64,000 nucleotides of DNA from Trichoplusia ni. Its lineage: Eukaryota; Arthropoda; Insecta; Lepidoptera; Noctuidae. The notes beneath the pieces are model-generated. The model was given only the letters and a program-made list of their open reading frames with translations, made no database searches and was not told the origin of the DNA. Where the stretch lies: assembly GCF_003590095.1 (NCBI RefSeq), contig NC_039480.1, positions 8,223,328-8,287,327 on the forward strand, in the 5' to 3' direction. This document shows positions 1-11,600 of the stretch, piece by piece; positions within the stretch are counted from its first letter, which is position 1; every line of letters starts with the position of its first letter. The position numbers were made by a program, and so were the translations under genes.

Positions 1-2187
1 GAGTCGTTTGCCTTTATAGTTATTTTTTATAGGGATGTAACTTTGGAAAGTGCAACTAGAATCGTTGATTTTAGAATTTTGAAAGAGTCCGAGAAAGCCC
101 TATTTGAAATAAAATAGAAGAATGGGACTATTACTTGTGCTATTTTGTAAAATTCTTTGCGACCTCTTGAATGTTCCAACGATGTTGTTGAGTAAAGAGA
201 AAAGATTCGTTTTACAATTGTCGAAGATAATTTGCGATGAAGTGGTGCAGCCTTTTTTTTGTAAGTATAAATCTTTACATTATAGTATAGAGTTAAGGGA
301 ACAAAAGCTGAAACAGTTAAAAACTGACTACTACTTAGAGACATTTCCCATTTGAGCCTTGAAGCCTACGAATTTATCGCTATTTTTCAGTTTTAAATTT
401 ACGAGCTTGTATTAGACTTCGGTGTAAGCTTTTCGCACCGCTTACCAAACGGCAGGTCGTTATAATTCCTCTTACAACGGATCATCCTACGTACAACATG
501 ACATACATGTTCTACAATCAATTCCCCTCATTATCGCTTCTTGAGGAGTTAGAGATCGGTGTCTATGACTGGAGGAGGTGCCTTGAATAGCACTAAGTGC
601 CTCTTGCCGCGCTAATTGTCCTCGTGTCTGGCAAGCTTCCGTCACATGTAGGCGCTTAGCACACTTCACTGTAACATTAACTGTAATTTGAGCATTTTGA
701 ATACTTGGAAAAGGGAATAAAGCATCGCATTAATTGCGTATGAAACTTTGCTGAAGAATATTTATTATATAGGTTTGTGACTAAGTTTCAAATGATTGAT
801 GATGAATAGCTTGAGACAGTTTATGTAAGAAAAAAGATTGATTATGCAACAAAGTTATAACAATTTCCAGACAATCATAAATCCGTATCTATTTTTAAAA
901 ACCGACGCAAAAAGAGAGGTTGTAAGTTTGATGTGTTGTCCTGCCGTGTGTGTGGCACCATAACTCTCGGACGGGTTGAGCAATTTCAATTTAATGAATT
1001 AATGTTAATTTTTCATGTTTGTTGAAAATCGGAAGTCGTTTAAAAGTTGCAGGGTGGGAAAGTTTGAAAGTTGTTTACAGTCGGAGGTCTTTTTAATTTT
1101 TATACCTATTTTTTATAAACTAGAAGCTAGGAAGAGCTAGTGGGAGAAAATCGTTCACAATCTGCGTCTTGTTGTGTGAATGCACGTTAACTCCGCAGTA
1201 GAGCTCTTGAGGTATAATAGAGCGTTAACAATCGTTCCCTTGCCTTGCACGAGAGTGCGCTTACACGGTGCCTGTGGCTTGCTAATTGAAGGCTTCACAT
1301 TCTGCCAGTGTGCTTCAAGAGCCTGTAATAGCGTTATACGAGCTTCACTTACGTAGCAGAGTCTTGTATTGCGAATTTTTGGGTAGATTTCTTTTTACTT
1401 TATGCGGAAAATGATAATATTATACCTAAAGTGAATCTTAAATTGTGTGTTCGATATAAGTTAAATAACAGTATACGCCACGTTCTTTCCTTGCTTTTAA
1501 TCTGGGATTTAGATACGCATCTGCTTACCAAAATAAATGATAAAAAAAAATGGCTTTGAAACCGTTAGATTGCAGGCTGGATTAATTTCTCTTGAAACCG
1601 TTTGCTTTTGCAATTGAATTTTGCTATTGAAAGCGGAGCATTATAGGTAGTTTCGGGAGCGTCTAAGTTTTGGTCAGAAGTTAAACACAAGTTTGATATC
1701 TCGTTAAACAAAACACAGCATCTGACAAGATCAGGCTCGCGTCTTTGCGGTGCCGGAAATGAACCGCTCTCGGCCAAAGAGCGGCCGGCAAAGCGCCCGG
1801 AAACGGCCCAGATTAGATTTGTTTGATTCAATCGCAGTAATACACAAATATGAAAACGTGAGACCCTGAATAAGCAAACTTTAACTTAAATCTTGTATGG
1901 AGAATTAGGTTTACTTAAAATATGTATGTTTCTTATTTTAACTGATAGTAACGGTTTACTATATTTGGTAAGGATTTGTATCACAGAGTAGATACATTAT
2001 CCTCCGTCCATTTTAAGTTGGTGGTAAGTTGGTAAGTAATTGTCTATTAGGTGCCGGGAAAATTAGTTAGTGATGCGACTTAAAGTCGAAGTCGATTTTA
2101 TGCTGGAACATTATTACTTATATAAATATAATTCAGGTAATTGTTTGCGACATAATCCTTGGTGTTTTGTTTGCCGAGTGTTTTATA
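1..2187. other. Non-coding, probable 5' intron of DAT
   Basis: AT-rich DNA with only short chance reading frames and no recognised gene. Because the DAT exons begin at 8669 in mid-protein, the earlier exon(s) must lie to the left, and this stretch is most simply part of a large DAT intron. A small GC-richer patch near 1740-1810 has no identified role. Confidence 0.5.
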
Positions 2188-2432
2188 TCTATACTAATAT
2201 ATAAAGCTGAAGAGTTTGTTTGTTTGTTTGTTTGTTTGTTTGAACGCGCTAATCTCAGGAACTACTGGTTCGATTTGAAAAATTCTTTTTGTGTTGAATA
2301 GACCATTTATCACGGAAGGCTATAGGCTATATAACATCACGCTGCAAATAATAGGAGCGAAGATACAATGGAAAATGTGGAAAAAACGGGGAAAATTCTA
2401 ACCACGTGGACGAAGTCGCGGGCAACAGCTAG
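2188..2432 (+). mobile_element. Helitron-like non-autonomous element, Lep1-type
   Basis: This 245-bp element starts with TC after a host A and ends with CTAG before a host T, as expected for a Helitron inserted between A and T. The start reads TCTATACTAATATATAAAGC. It contains a (GTTT)n run, then 'AACTACTGGTTCGATTTGAA', and ends in 'GTCGCGGGCAACAGCTAG'. The same layout recurs in inverse orientation at 23320-23600. It has no coding capacity. The family name is from memory of lepidopteran repeats; the termini are seen directly. Confidence 0.8.
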
Positions 2433-3098
2433 TCTTTAATAATATCTTTGGCTTGAGTTTTAACGAAATATTTAATTTCCTTATAAATAGTACAATTTCA
2501 CAAAATCGAAAAAGTCTTTTATCCTTTAAAAACGATTTATAAGAATTTTGTGAAATCGTGCATTTAAGACACTATGGCTCCGAGAAATAACAGCCTCTAT
2601 GTCATAACTGACTTTAATAATTATTGAATTTTAGATTACGCATTCAAAAGAAATAAAAACGACAATCTGACTTTATGCATTTGCCGCGTTGTTGTAAGAG
2701 ATCTATCGATTAACTTTAATAAGCGGACAAAGTATTTAAAATCATATTAGTTACTAACGGATTAGAAATTACTGTCAAATAGCAAAGCAGTGATGAATTA
2801 AAATCAACCTTAAATCAAATAAGTGAGCAAAAACGGCACAAAAACAAATATATTTTATTAATATAAGTACACAATAAATACCCTCATAATATTCATTTTA
2901 AAATAATAAACAATATGTAACTAACAATAGACAAAGAAGATAAAGTTAATCAGAACATTAAAATAAAATTAAAAAACAAATTACATTACAAATAAATTAA
3001 AACATGCAATAAAGCCACGAATGCCACGATACAAGTAGATATGACAAGCTGAACTACAAATGTGATCGGAGTAAGTTACTTAAAGGAGTGGTGATTAT
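2433..3098. other. Non-coding; 3' flank of the LRR gene
   Basis: AT-rich sequence. On the minus strand a TTTATT (AATAAA in the sense of the LRR gene) near 2851-2856 is a plausible polyadenylation signal, giving a 3'UTR of about 240 bases for the gene ending at 3099. Nothing else is recognised. Confidence 0.4.
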
Positions 3099-4760
3099 TT
3101 ACTTCTTGCGCACTGGTTTGACTTCTTCAACAACCGGCTCGGGTTCAGGCTCCAGCTCCGGCGGCGGCGTCGGCGGCAACTTCTTGTTCGGCCACAACCG
3201 CGAAATATACTCGGTTATCAAATTCAAACTAATCGTTCGCCATTTCGGCGTCTTTGGTCCCGGGAACGCGAACGATAACGCGTCGACTAAATCTTCGTCG
3301 AGTGCTACGTGATCGGCATCAAGTCGATCCACCAGTTCCTTAGTAGGCACTGGCTTAGGAAGCTCTTTAGCCAAAGCCATGAAGTAGAGCGCGGTATCAA
3401 CTTTATTCCTCTTCGCGGCCTTGCCGAGGTACTGAGCTCTTTTCAATACCAAACTTCGTGCATCTGGCTCCTCCACCTCCCAGTTTCCTAATACGACATC
3501 AAACTTACACACAAAATGTTTGCGAGATTTCATCTTCTTAACCCTCGCAAGGAGGTCTACAAATGGTTTCTCGACACATACGTTTTCCATCAATAAATTG
3601 TTTATTTTAACTTTGGGTCGTAACATTTTTTGTAAAACGTTGAAAGCGTCTTGAGGTGATAACGGGTTGAAAGAAAGATTCAGTGTATGCAGTTTCTTAG
3701 CTTGGAATAAACTAAGTGCAATTATGTCTATCGCTTCATTTTGAAGACGATTATGACTCAAATCTAAAAATGACAGCGTAGGAATTACAAATAGGTTTTT
3801 TATTGCGTTTGCTATACGTTCTCCTTCGAGGGCATTGTAGGATAAGTTAAGTTCTTCCAAATCATGGCTAAGAGACAAACTGTCCAACATTTTGACAGTA
3901 GATGGTGCGTGAAAGAAGCTGTTCCACGACAGGTCCAAGTGAGTGAATCTGTTCTTCCACTCCCAAACATCTGCAAACGCCATAGCAGTCTTTCGACCTA
4001 AATTGTTGTGACTTAAATTCACTTGTTTTACCATGGCACCCTTAAATATTTGATGCGCAAAATGAATTCCGCCGATGTCCTCGAGGTTGTTTCTAGCAAG
4101 GTTAAGGATGACTAACGAATTATTGGTACGTAAACTATCTCCTAACCGGAGCATTCCTGACCCACAAATACGGCAGCCATCTAAATTTAGTTCCCGTATA
4201 GTAATATTGGAATGTATCATTCTACCAAGATGATAACAAGCATCATCATTGAGGAAATTCCCTGACAAATTAAAATAAGTCACATTTTTATTGAACTGTA
4301 ATGCTTTTGCCATTGCTCGCACCCCTCGTGGATCGACCCCGTAGTAACTGATATTGATTTCCGAGTTTAACAAATTATTATAAAACATCCTCACTGGACA
4401 AATATTCATTTCTGTGCACAGGCTCAGATAAAGAGCTTGCCCATCATCGGGGTATATGATGGGTCGTTCTGGTTCATTTAGAGCTTCCTTGATCCCAGGG
4501 TCAGTAACAGCTGGATAATTGTAGTAGGCGTGGCTGTACACAGAGCTTTCTGAGATGAAAAAGTATTGTGTACAGATTTCGCCACTTCCTGGGGAGTACT
4601 GCCCTTCGGAGAAAAGTAACCGTTTCTGATTCTCCTCTTCTATAGGTACTTCAAGTGACGACCACTCGCTCATAGGCGGTTCTTCTTCGGAACTTCTGTC
4701 TTCCGGACCCACATATATAAATTCAATAGGTTTATCTTGTTCGCTTTCATCATCCGACAT
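3099..4760 (-). CDS. Leucine-rich-repeat protein, LRRC74-like, intronless
   Basis: A 553-residue open frame starting at the ATG complementary to 4758-4760. The N-terminus (about residues 1-50) is acidic and Ser/Glu rich. Residues about 133-400 hold ribonuclease-inhibitor-type leucine-rich repeats. The cores YFNLSGNFL (162), ELNLDGC (190), ILNLARNNL (218), QVNLSHNNL (246), HLDLSWN (274), ELNLSYNAL (303), FLDLSHNRL (331) and TLNLSFNPL (359) are spaced 28-29 residues apart. A helical, Lys-rich region follows, and the tail is Pro/Glu rich then basic. There is no signal peptide or membrane segment, so a cytoplasmic scaffold is likely. The repeat type and layout resemble LRRC74A/B and similar proteins. 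The exact orthologue and function are inferred. The gene is uninterrupted and lies antisense within what is probably a DAT intron. Confidence 0.88.
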   Translation of the reverse strand: MSDDESEQDKPIEFIYVGPEDRSSEEEPPMSEWSSLEVPIEEENQKRLLFSEGQYSPGSGEICTQYFFISESSVYSHAYYNYPAVTDPGIKEALNEPERPIIYPDDGQALYLSLCTEMNICPVRMFYNNLLNSEINISYYGVDPRGVRAMAKALQFNKNVTYFNLSGNFLNDDACYHLGRMIHSNITIRELNLDGCRICGSGMLRLGDSLRTNNSLVILNLARNNLEDIGGIHFAHQIFKGAMVKQVNLSHNNLGRKTAMAFADVWEWKNRFTHLDLSWNSFFHAPSTVKMLDSLSLSHDLEELNLSYNALEGERIANAIKNLFVIPTLSFLDLSHNRLQNEAIDIIALSLFQAKKLHTLNLSFNPLSPQDAFNVLQKMLRPKVKINNLLMENVCVEKPFVDLLARVKKMKSRKHFVCKFDVVLGNWEVEEPDARSLVLKRAQYLGKAAKRNKVDTALYFMALAKELPKPVPTKELVDRLDADHVALDEDLVDALSFAFPGPKTPKWRTISLNLITEYISRLWPNKKLPPTPPPELEPEPEPVVEEVKPVRKK

Positions 4761-4982
4761 CGTGGCTTATTTATATTATACAAAACAATAGAGTGAATCT
4801 AAAAATATCGATATACAAAACGTTTATCTTTGTCTTAAAAATATACAATAATGTCAAAATGACAAAAAATTTGGCCCACAGATTACTTACATCAATAAGA
4901 AAAATAAAAACTGTCAGAATTTTGGCAGAGCTTCTTTTTCGTTGATGTTTTTTTATTTTAAATTTACATTTAATTATGTGCA

Positions 4983-7900
4983 CCCTGATTTGGATATGAG
5001 CTTATATGGATAAGGCGAATATGCTGAAGTTTATGACTCTGCTCTGCCTTCTGTCCTTTTCGTTTAGTATCGTTACGTTTAAAATCAGTTTATTGAAAAG
5101 CACAATTACAACAGTAACAAGATTGTCTCTAAAAGGTCAAAAACTAACCATCAAAGAAAGCCGAAGACCGCGACCCAATTAGAAAGCTGTACTGTAGTGA
5201 ACGATACGTTGGAAATACTTGCGCTTATAACAAAGTTTCTGCCACATACTTAATTGCATCCTGGTCTTTGCTTTGATCGTCCGTCGCGCACCCTTTGGCG
5301 TCCAACAGCCAGTAATTGACAATCAAAACGCGTCCTTTGCGCCGAGAAAACTTCGTTAGCTTCCCGATGTGCAGGAAAATTAGTAACGCAATAATAGGAG
5401 AGGGTAATAAGCTAATGGAGGAGGGAGGTCATCTCTTGTAGGCGAAGGCCGATCGGGCCGCGTCTGCCCCTGATCTAATTAAATGGCAATTCTCGCGAAC
5501 TGTTGAAATGTGATCTTGTCTTTGAGCCGCTCGAGCTGAGAGGAAATTGGCTGCTATCGACTCGCTTCTATAAAATTAACTTATCGGACTAGCTTGTTGC
5601 TTGATACTGTGTTACGATTTATCCTTCTTTGCTTAATGCTTTGTGTGGTATTGAGAATATTTTATGGCAGTTGCATTGGAGGCATAACGAGATAATTGTA
5701 TCATAATTTAGGTAGATCATAGCTTGAAATAAGCACCAGTACAACATCTGGGTCCCTTTAAATGTCTTTTGCGCAAATAAACCATTTTTACTTATACCAA
5801 AAATTTTATACACAACCTTTTTCTTTGCGTGTTTTCCATTTCTTTTAACAGTACGATATAAACCTCTCAAGTACAATTTAGCTTTAGATGTCCGTAAGCC
5901 TACATCATAACCCTTCCTTGATTTATAACGCGTCCAGCATAACAGTGGTTCCATACTAATTGATTGGGGCCCACTTCATCATGTGCCCCTTGTTATCCAT
6001 CATGGCTGACGTGCTAGCCTCGCTAAATTATTACGTATGACAACTTGACTGAGCGTAAGTTCAGTTTCATCTCGAAAGATGAAGTTATAGGAAATATTGG
6101 TAGGTTTAATAAACAAGAATAATGGAATGTAATAATGAATATAGCTGTTATATATTTATAAGTTTTCAGGACAAGTGGGCAATTAAATAGTTTGGCGAGG
6201 TCTGAAAGCATTTTTTATTAACTTTGCAGAGTGTCTTATAAGTATTTTATAACATTTTTAAGTTTAGTTACAAAACGTAACATAACAAAGATCTAACTCA
6301 AGCTCAAACGGATCGAAATCAAAATACAGAAACAGCTCTATAAATCACAATTTTATCAACAATTCAGTTGGAAACAATTCTGTTCTTACGGTGTCGATGA
6401 TTTAATGGTGCCGTATCGGTAATCTCGTAATACCCAATCATCCGGCCCGTCCCGGCGGACTGCGGCCCGGTCCGGATTCCAACGGAACTAAGACGATTCG
6501 ATTACGCACCTTACCGTTGTAAAATGCGAGGGCAATATTCGTTCTATTTCGAAATCGAGATCCGATTAAGTTAATTGTAGGGGTTTAAGAGTAAATTAAA
6601 TGATGAAAGAATTTTGTTAAATATCTTTTCTTTTCTAGCCAGTAGTTCTGGCCAAATTAATCGGAAAAAAACAATTTCTTGCGTAAAGCATTTTACCAAA
6701 TTAAAAAAAAAATTTTTTTTTTTCTACTTGAAACATTTCTTCTGTTACTCTTCAGTGCGACATTTAAAGGCTTGTGTTATTATTTCATTAATAGATAATG
6801 ATTAGAAAAAACAATCTAAGAACAAAGACATCGCAAAAAATCCACAAAAACCACTCTATAGCTGTTAAAATTAAATCACCCTATAACAGCGAAAAGCCGC
6901 ACTATTCCATAGAGCCCCATTATCCCCACACTTAAGAGACGAGCGTCTCCTCTCACTTGACTTACAGAAACTTGGCCGGAATGCCTTTTATCCGCGACCT
7001 GTTGCATCCGGCAGTAAAGTAAATCCTTGCCATTTTTCCCCCGTCTCCTCCTAAGAGGCGGTAAGACATGGCCCTGTATAAGTGCTTATGCCGTGTTCCT
7101 GCTCATCCTGCGGGTGACCCCGATGTGGTTGTGACTATTTCTGATAAAATAAAATTGTTCGGTAAGATACGACTGTAGATTTATAGTAGATAGTGTAGAA
7201 TTGTTCGTTCTTAGTTTTACGTCAACAATTTTTGATATTAAACTTGTTTTCCGTATATTCTCTTTGTTTACTGGTAGAGAATGCTTCAGGTATATCCGCC
7301 ATATTGAATTGATTGCTTAAATGATAAGTAACAAAAAATATTAATTGAATTATTATTGATATAAAACAATTATGCAACAAAATCCAAAAGAGGAATCAAA
7401 ATTACGATGCCTTCTCTGACGTCAAATTCCTACACTTAAGTATGTATCATTAATCTTGAATGCGCGCCCTGCAAGTGTAGCGACGGGGATTATGTGGGTA
7501 TTATACTTACCCAATTATAGTCTACGGAAGTTCCTCATTTAGCAATTGTGGTCGTTATTCATTAGTGGTTTTCTTGGAACTGTCTTGGAAACAACGCACG
7601 TGTTACATTCTATTTTGTCTTGTGACCTCTTTGTTGACTTGGTATTTAAAGCGACGGACACTTACTAGACGTACTGCATGTATTGTCATATAATATTTAC
7701 TTATTTAGATATCGAATTAAGAAATAATAATTATCATTTACTTTTGTCTTGAGTTGTAATTCATAAGTCATTGAAGTGCGGTGATCGCAGTCTGGTCCGA
7801 TTTGAGAAATGGAACAATGAGAATAAAAAAAATATTTTTAGTTGACTTTGTACTCATTTAATACAATTTTGTAAAAAAAGAGGTTTGGTACATAACAAAA

Positions 7901-8668
7901 TTAATTATTTGTAAATTACCTATAACGTTTCAAGATATTTTTTTAAAATTTTGATTTTGGAATTCATTAAATGCTTGCACTAAATCATTTTAAATTTAAT
8001 ACGTACATTCAAACAATATAAACGTGACGGAACATCTCAAGTTTCATAAAAGCGTATTGGAAGTAAATGCGAGCGCCTTAAAAGGCCAATTAGAGAACAA
8101 TTTGCGTCGCCCTCTCTTGGGAGCGATATGAAATTATTTCTCCGATATTACGAGATCGCAGATTGCAACGGAACTCATCGGGGGAAATCGACTGAAAAAT
8201 GTACGTTATTATAGAATTATTAGTAGGGATTTGAGAACAATAGGGGACTTTATTGTTTGTGAATTTTATAGAAAAGTAGCGTAGTTGGGGTGGTTTACTG
8301 GATTATAGAGTAGTAAAAAGATGTAAGTAGCTTTTAAATCTTTTGCCGATATCTTTTTCAGAGTATTCCGTTCAATGCAATAGCTCTAGTTTACAAACTG
8401 TAATTCCACTGATATCCAATACATGAATCATCATATCCAATTTATGAAAACGTAATAATATGCTTGTCTTGCCTAGAATAGGAATCGAAAAATGTCGTCC
8501 TTCATTATTGGGCAATTGGTACTACCCGAAGTTGTGCGGTGACGCGGATTCATAACTCATCATTGAATAGCTCAATCATGAGCAGATACGGCGGCTTATG
8601 ATTAAAGACAATTTCTTTTCAGTAACCTTGTATATTTTTTTTCATTTATTGTGGTTCCCTTTAACCAG
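4983..8668. other. Non-coding, probable DAT intron
   Basis: No exon with the conserved TM1 sequence of neurotransmitter transporters was found here on the plus strand. The stretch is mostly AT-rich, with GC-richer islands at about 5270-5560, 6410-6500 and 6890-7130 that could be regulatory. An A10/T11 tract lies at about 6702-6723. A 111-codon minus-strand frame at 5619-5954 matches no family I recognise and is not called as a gene. Confidence 0.45.
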
Positions 8669-11600
8669 GTGCGTTTCTGGTGCCGTACTGCATCATGCTG
8701 GTGGTGGGCGGCATCCCACTGTTCTATATGGAGCTGGCTCTGGGGCAGTTCCATCGGAAGGGCGCCATCACCTGCTGGGGGCGACTTGTGCCGCTCTTCA
8801 AAGGTTAGTGTGCGTTAGGCTAGGCTAACACCGCTCATTTTGGGGTTGAGTGCAATGAAGAACGTTCTATTTATTTTACTTTGTAAATTAAAGCAACTAA
8901 AAATACCAAATGGTTTAGTTTAGTATTAGTTGTGGATATATTATATAAGGCATACCGTTACAGTATTATAACAAGTCAGTGTTTTTCTGGATCATTGTTG
9001 ATCGATTGTTTTAGGGATCTAATTACTTTACGTTACCATTTGTACGGACATGAGCACGAGAATTGAAATATAAAGTTATCCGATGTTATATATAGGTACC
9101 GTGACGATTTGCAAAATTCAAGGGTTCGTGATTTAAAGGAGAAAGAAAGAAAACATTTATTTCTCTTTACTCTTTCCTTAGAAGGTCACGTTCGAGTCAT
9201 AGGGCAGATTTATGATATCCTCGCTCACGTAGTGTCATCGGAATGGAGAAACTACGATCTTTAGTTATGGGCGCCACTTAAAGGAATTATTGTTGTTACT
9301 TCGTGTTATTTATCTAGCAGAAGTAGAGAGAGTGTTAAATGTTTAATTAAATTGTGGTTATAAGGTGAATGGACATGAAAACTTGAATAAGGATATCATT
9401 AAAATAAATAACAGCATTTAGTTTTTGCTGATGTAATTGAATACTAACTAATTTCGCTGGTACTACCTACAGATCATTTTATGGACATTTTTCTGAAGTG
9501 GTAACCTACAACTTTAGATTCCAATTAATTTTTGAAAACACTTACACTACAGCGTACAAGCCGTCTAAGAATAACGGTTAAATTTATCACACTGAAAAAA
9601 AAATCGTAATAACTTCCTAAATATCAAGAATTTCTAACACGTCGAAAACAAAAGCCACATCACACATCAGTCAGCTTCAAGATGCAGAGCGAGCCCCGTC
9701 GCCGCGCCGCGCCTGGTCGGACGTCGCCCCCGGACCCGCACTTAACACCCATAATTGACACCATTCCCGGGGCTCCCCTTAAGTGCTCGTCCCATACGTT
9801 CTCAAAAGGCTCCGGTAGATTTGCGAGCCCGGCTTATGCCCGTTGATTTCATTTCGCGCGATTGTCACGTCGCTCCTTGAGTGGCTCTTGGCGCGATGTG
9901 ATTTTTGAACAGAAATAAAATTGGTAATGGACTGGAAAGCTGGTGGCAATCCGTTTTCACTGAAAGTATTTGATATGAAATGGATTGGGAATGGTCGTGC
10001 GATTGTTGAATACGTTTCACAGGTTTTAAGGAATAGATTTCTTATTTTTAAGAAGGCTTTCGTCTAGATGACTAGTGATTTTGAGTTCGGTACCTTATTA
10101 CTTCTTGGGTGGTTATTACAGAAGAACTAGTTACTTACAGAATTGTATTTGTGCCACATCTCTACAATTACCGAATAATTAATAATAAAAAATACAGTGG
10201 GCTACACAACACAAGTTTGTGTTGAACAAAAAACAAATAGTATTTTCAAATTCATGTGTCTAATATATTAATATTCCTAAAAACTTAGTTGCACACTTGC
10301 ACATCAATCACACGATAAAATGATAATAATTTATCCGAAAATGAAAAAAATGGAACTTTTATTGCTTAATATGAAATGGTTGTTGCGGCCTACAAATTAA
10401 ATATGGCTTCTAGGTATCGGTTACGCGGTGGTTCTGATAGCCTTCTACGTGGACTTCTACTACAACGTGATCATCGCGTGGGCTCTGCGGTTCTTCTTCG
10501 CCTCCTTCACCACCATGCTGCCCTGGACCAACTGCGACAACGAGTGGAACACGCCGGCTTGTCGACCAGTGAGTTTAGCCTTCACTTAAAGTTCTTCACT
10601 ACAAATATTAACTGTCTTACATATCTACTTTTTTAAAATCTTTTGTTCCGTCTTTCTTCACTATTATGTGTCATAACCGTTAATTATGGTTCCTTCTTTA
10701 ACAGATCCTTTAACCTCACCCCTACAGATCTTTTTGCATTTCCTAACACTTTTTACCGAAGCGTAACCGCGAAGCCCATGATTGGTATATTTCAGTTTGA
10801 AGCGATCTGGGAGTCATCGGCGAATAAATCACGCGTCCGACAAAACAGCTCTTCTACATCCCTCGGCTCTCCTCCAACTACTCCTTTTACTTCGGCTGCT
10901 TCTGAATATTTCAAGTAAGTAAAGTGCAAACTCACTACAAACTAATTTATTTACGTTAGGTAGACCTTGCGAAACAAAGTCCTTCAAACAATATTGAAAA
11001 AATACGGGTAACCAGCTTAGCAGATACCTGGATACCACAAAAGCTTACAAAAACCAATTTCATGGTATATGTTATGCGTACTTTGTGACAAAATTATCGC
11101 TCGACTTTTTCCTAATGATCTGCAAAGCTACGTTTTCTACAGCCGTGCGATCTTGGAACTGCAAGGAAGCGAAGGCCTACACGATCTGGGTCCAATTAAA
11201 TGGGATATGGCTCTCTGCCTGTTCGCTGTCTACATCATCTGTTACTTCTCCCTGTGGAAAGGCATCAGTACTTCTGGAAAGGTGAGTATACTACCTTAAG
11301 AACATGGCATATACATTTGCTTAAAGGACTCGGTCTTTCCGGGCCTAAGGACTAATAAAAAAAAAAATACATTTTCAGGTGGTTTGGTTCACGGCTTTGT
11401 TCCCTTACGCTGTTCTTCTGATCTTGCTAGTCCGTGGCATAACGCTCCCGGGCTCTGCTACCGGTATACAATACTATCTCAGTCCAAATTTCGAAGCTAT
11501 CACGCAACCTCAGGTAGGAGAAACACACAAATAATAATTATAAAGGTTCTCAAAGAACAGATCTTGCTACAAGTCAAACATATTTTCAGGTATGGGTAGA

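Noticed and set aside
5619..5954. 111-codon minus-strand open frame
   Set aside because: No recognisable domain, AT-driven composition, no clear promoter or homologue. It may be chance or an old transposon scrap.
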